From positions 62,001 through 126,000 of the forward strand of contig NZ_BSDC01000002.1 in NCBI RefSeq assembly GCF_030268045.1: DNA of 64,000 nucleotides, written 5' to 3'. Shown here piece by piece: positions 63,133-64,000 of the stretch (within the stretch, counting starts at the first letter, position 1; each line of letters starts with the position of its first letter). The position numbers were made by a program, and so were the translations under genes. This stretch comes from Geothrix edaphica. GTDB lineage: Bacteria; Acidobacteriota; Holophagae; Holophagales; Holophagaceae. The notes beneath the pieces were generated by a model. It had not been told where the DNA came from and did not search any database. It saw only the letters and a list, made by a program, of their open reading frames with translations.

Positions 63133-64000
63133 CTAAAGAACGTACGAGAGTTCCCGCTCCGGCGTGCGGCAGTCCATGTCCAGGCCCCGGTCGCGGTGAT
63201 CGGCGATGTCGGCGGTGACGCCGACGCTGCGGCCAAAGAGGAAGAGCGTGAAGGCCAGCTCCTGCACCTGGCGCAGCGTGATCCGGCCGGCCTGGAGGTC
63301 CTTCCACACCAGCTTGAGCGGAATCATCGCAAGGACCGCGTCCACGTTCACGCAGAAGACGTTCTTCGTCACCCCTTCGGCGTAGAGCTCCTTGACCAGC
63401 AGGCGGTAGTACTCCCAGAAGACGTTGTAGACCCCCTTCTCCGCCAGCATCTCCGCCACGAACTGCTCCCGGGGATCCACGTTGATCTTGTTGCCGCGGA
63501 AGACCGGATGGTTGATGCAGGGGATGGGCTTGACCGCGCCATCCTCCACCTCCAGCGCATGCTTCTTGTGGGCTCCGAAGGCCCGGGCCGCCTTGTTCGC
63601 CATCTGCTTGAGGTCCAGGCCGTGGGCCGGGTCGCCCGGATCGCGGAGATCCGCCTCCTTGAACTGCTCCACGAGGAAGTCGATGGCCTCGTACCCATTG
63701 CCGCCGTGGGCGCGTCCGGTGTTGGCCAGGAAGCCCACGAAGGCCATGGAGATGTCGTTCCGGGCGCTGACGCTCTCCTTCGCGCCCTTCACGGACAGCG
63801 TGCCCGGCCCATTGGTGATGGTGAGGCCAAGCAGGGTCTGGAATTCCAGCAGCTCCACCGAGTCAGGCACCCGACCGAAGAGCACCTTGAAGGCGTTCTC
63901 CGTGAAGCTGTGATTCAGGTTGGACAGCTTCTGGTCCACCAGCTTCTTCCAGTGCGGGTTGTGCTCCCGGTCCACCACCGAGTAGGCCACGATGCGGGAC
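63133..64000 (-). CDS. Citrate synthase/citryl-CoA lyase superfamily protein, 5' end outside window
   Basis: The frame runs past the right edge (codons for S-R-I precede the GTG at 63990), so the gene continues. The visible 288 residues resemble the C-terminal citryl-CoA lyase part of ATP-citrate lyase: LGLTITNGPGTLSVKGAKESVSARND, GFLANTGRAHGGNGYEAIDFL with the conserved His, and KNVFCVNVDAVLAMI with a late Asp. It could be part of an ATP-citrate-lyase-like protein or a CoA-binding citrate-synthase paralogue; the missing N-terminus would decide. It converges on the citrate synthase gene, giving two citrate-handling enzymes side by side. Confidence 0.75.
   Translation of the reverse strand, partial: SRIVAYSVVDREHNPHWKKLVDQKLSNLNHSFTENAFKVLFGRVPDSVELLEFQTLLGLTITNGPGTLSVKGAKESVSARNDISMAFVGFLANTGRAHGGNGYEAIDFLVEQFKEADLRDPGDPAHGLDLKQMANKAARAFGAHKKHALEVEDGAVKPIPCINHPVFRGNKINVDPREQFVAEMLAEKGVYNVFWEYYRLLVKELYAEGVTKNVFCVNVDAVLAMIPLKLVWKDLQAGRITLRQVQELAFTLFLFGRSVGVTADIADHRDRGLDMDCRTPERELSYVL

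Overview
The window is uniformly high-GC, gene-dense bacterial DNA with short intergenic gaps, many 4-base start/stop overlaps and clear GGAG-type ribosome binding sites. Gene content points to a Gram-negative heterotroph with respiratory or fermentative metabolism, probably an acidobacterium of the Holophagae (Geothrix/Holophaga-like). The grounds are a eukaryote-type citrate synthase, a DUF5916 protein, a LapA-LapB-like envelope protein, tungsten aldehyde oxidoreductase genes, XPB-type helicase genes and several glycine-rich lipoproteins. The taxonomy is an inference from gene content, not a database match.

Layout. 1-6000: end of a DUF5916 outer-membrane-type protein, a LolD/MacB-like ABC exporter pair, pgpA and an XPB helicase. 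6183-12773: an exported BNR-repeat protein ending in a dockerin-like module, a small lipoprotein with a possible cohesin-like fold, and a large TIG/metzincin lipoprotein. 12888-14798: a helicase-associated protein sharing a domain with XPB. 14865-16223: an ECF sigma factor, a candidate membrane partner and a nested inverted-repeat element. 16224-23498: family-4 uracil-DNA glycosylase, LapA-LapB-like fusion, repeat-rich spacer, YhaM-like exonuclease, RqcP, two periplasmic parvulin foldases and a BI-1 membrane protein. 23589-32155: bioF, bioD and bioA interleaved with a hybrid histidine kinase, a TPR protein and a membrane sensor. 32160-41773: MBL hydrolase, fumarylacetoacetase-family enzyme, peptidase-like hydrolase, flavin reductase, MscS channel, DoxX protein, homogentisate dioxygenase, POT transporter, amidohydrolase and a DUF488 protein.

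41785-51310 is the most coherent accessory block. It holds moeA, a membrane protein, a ModE-like regulator lacking a metal-binding domain, tupA, pruA, tupB, tupC, a four-cluster ferredoxin, a tungsten aldehyde oxidoreductase and a MoaD/ThiS-like protein. Together these cover metal sensing, tungstate import, cofactor synthesis, the enzyme and its electron carrier. An aldehyde-forming/consuming amino-acid pathway gene (pruA) sits inside the transporter operon.

51297-64000: an orphan histidine kinase, an ALDH7-family dehydrogenase with a divergent LysR regulator, a YqiA-like esterase, HU, ribosomal protein L9, a PilZ protein, a DegT-family aminotransferase, lysS, a DUF3187-like exported protein, eukaryote-type citrate synthase, and the truncated end of a citryl-CoA-lyase/citrate-synthase-superfamily gene. 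No tRNA, rRNA, CRISPR array, transposase or integrase was seen.
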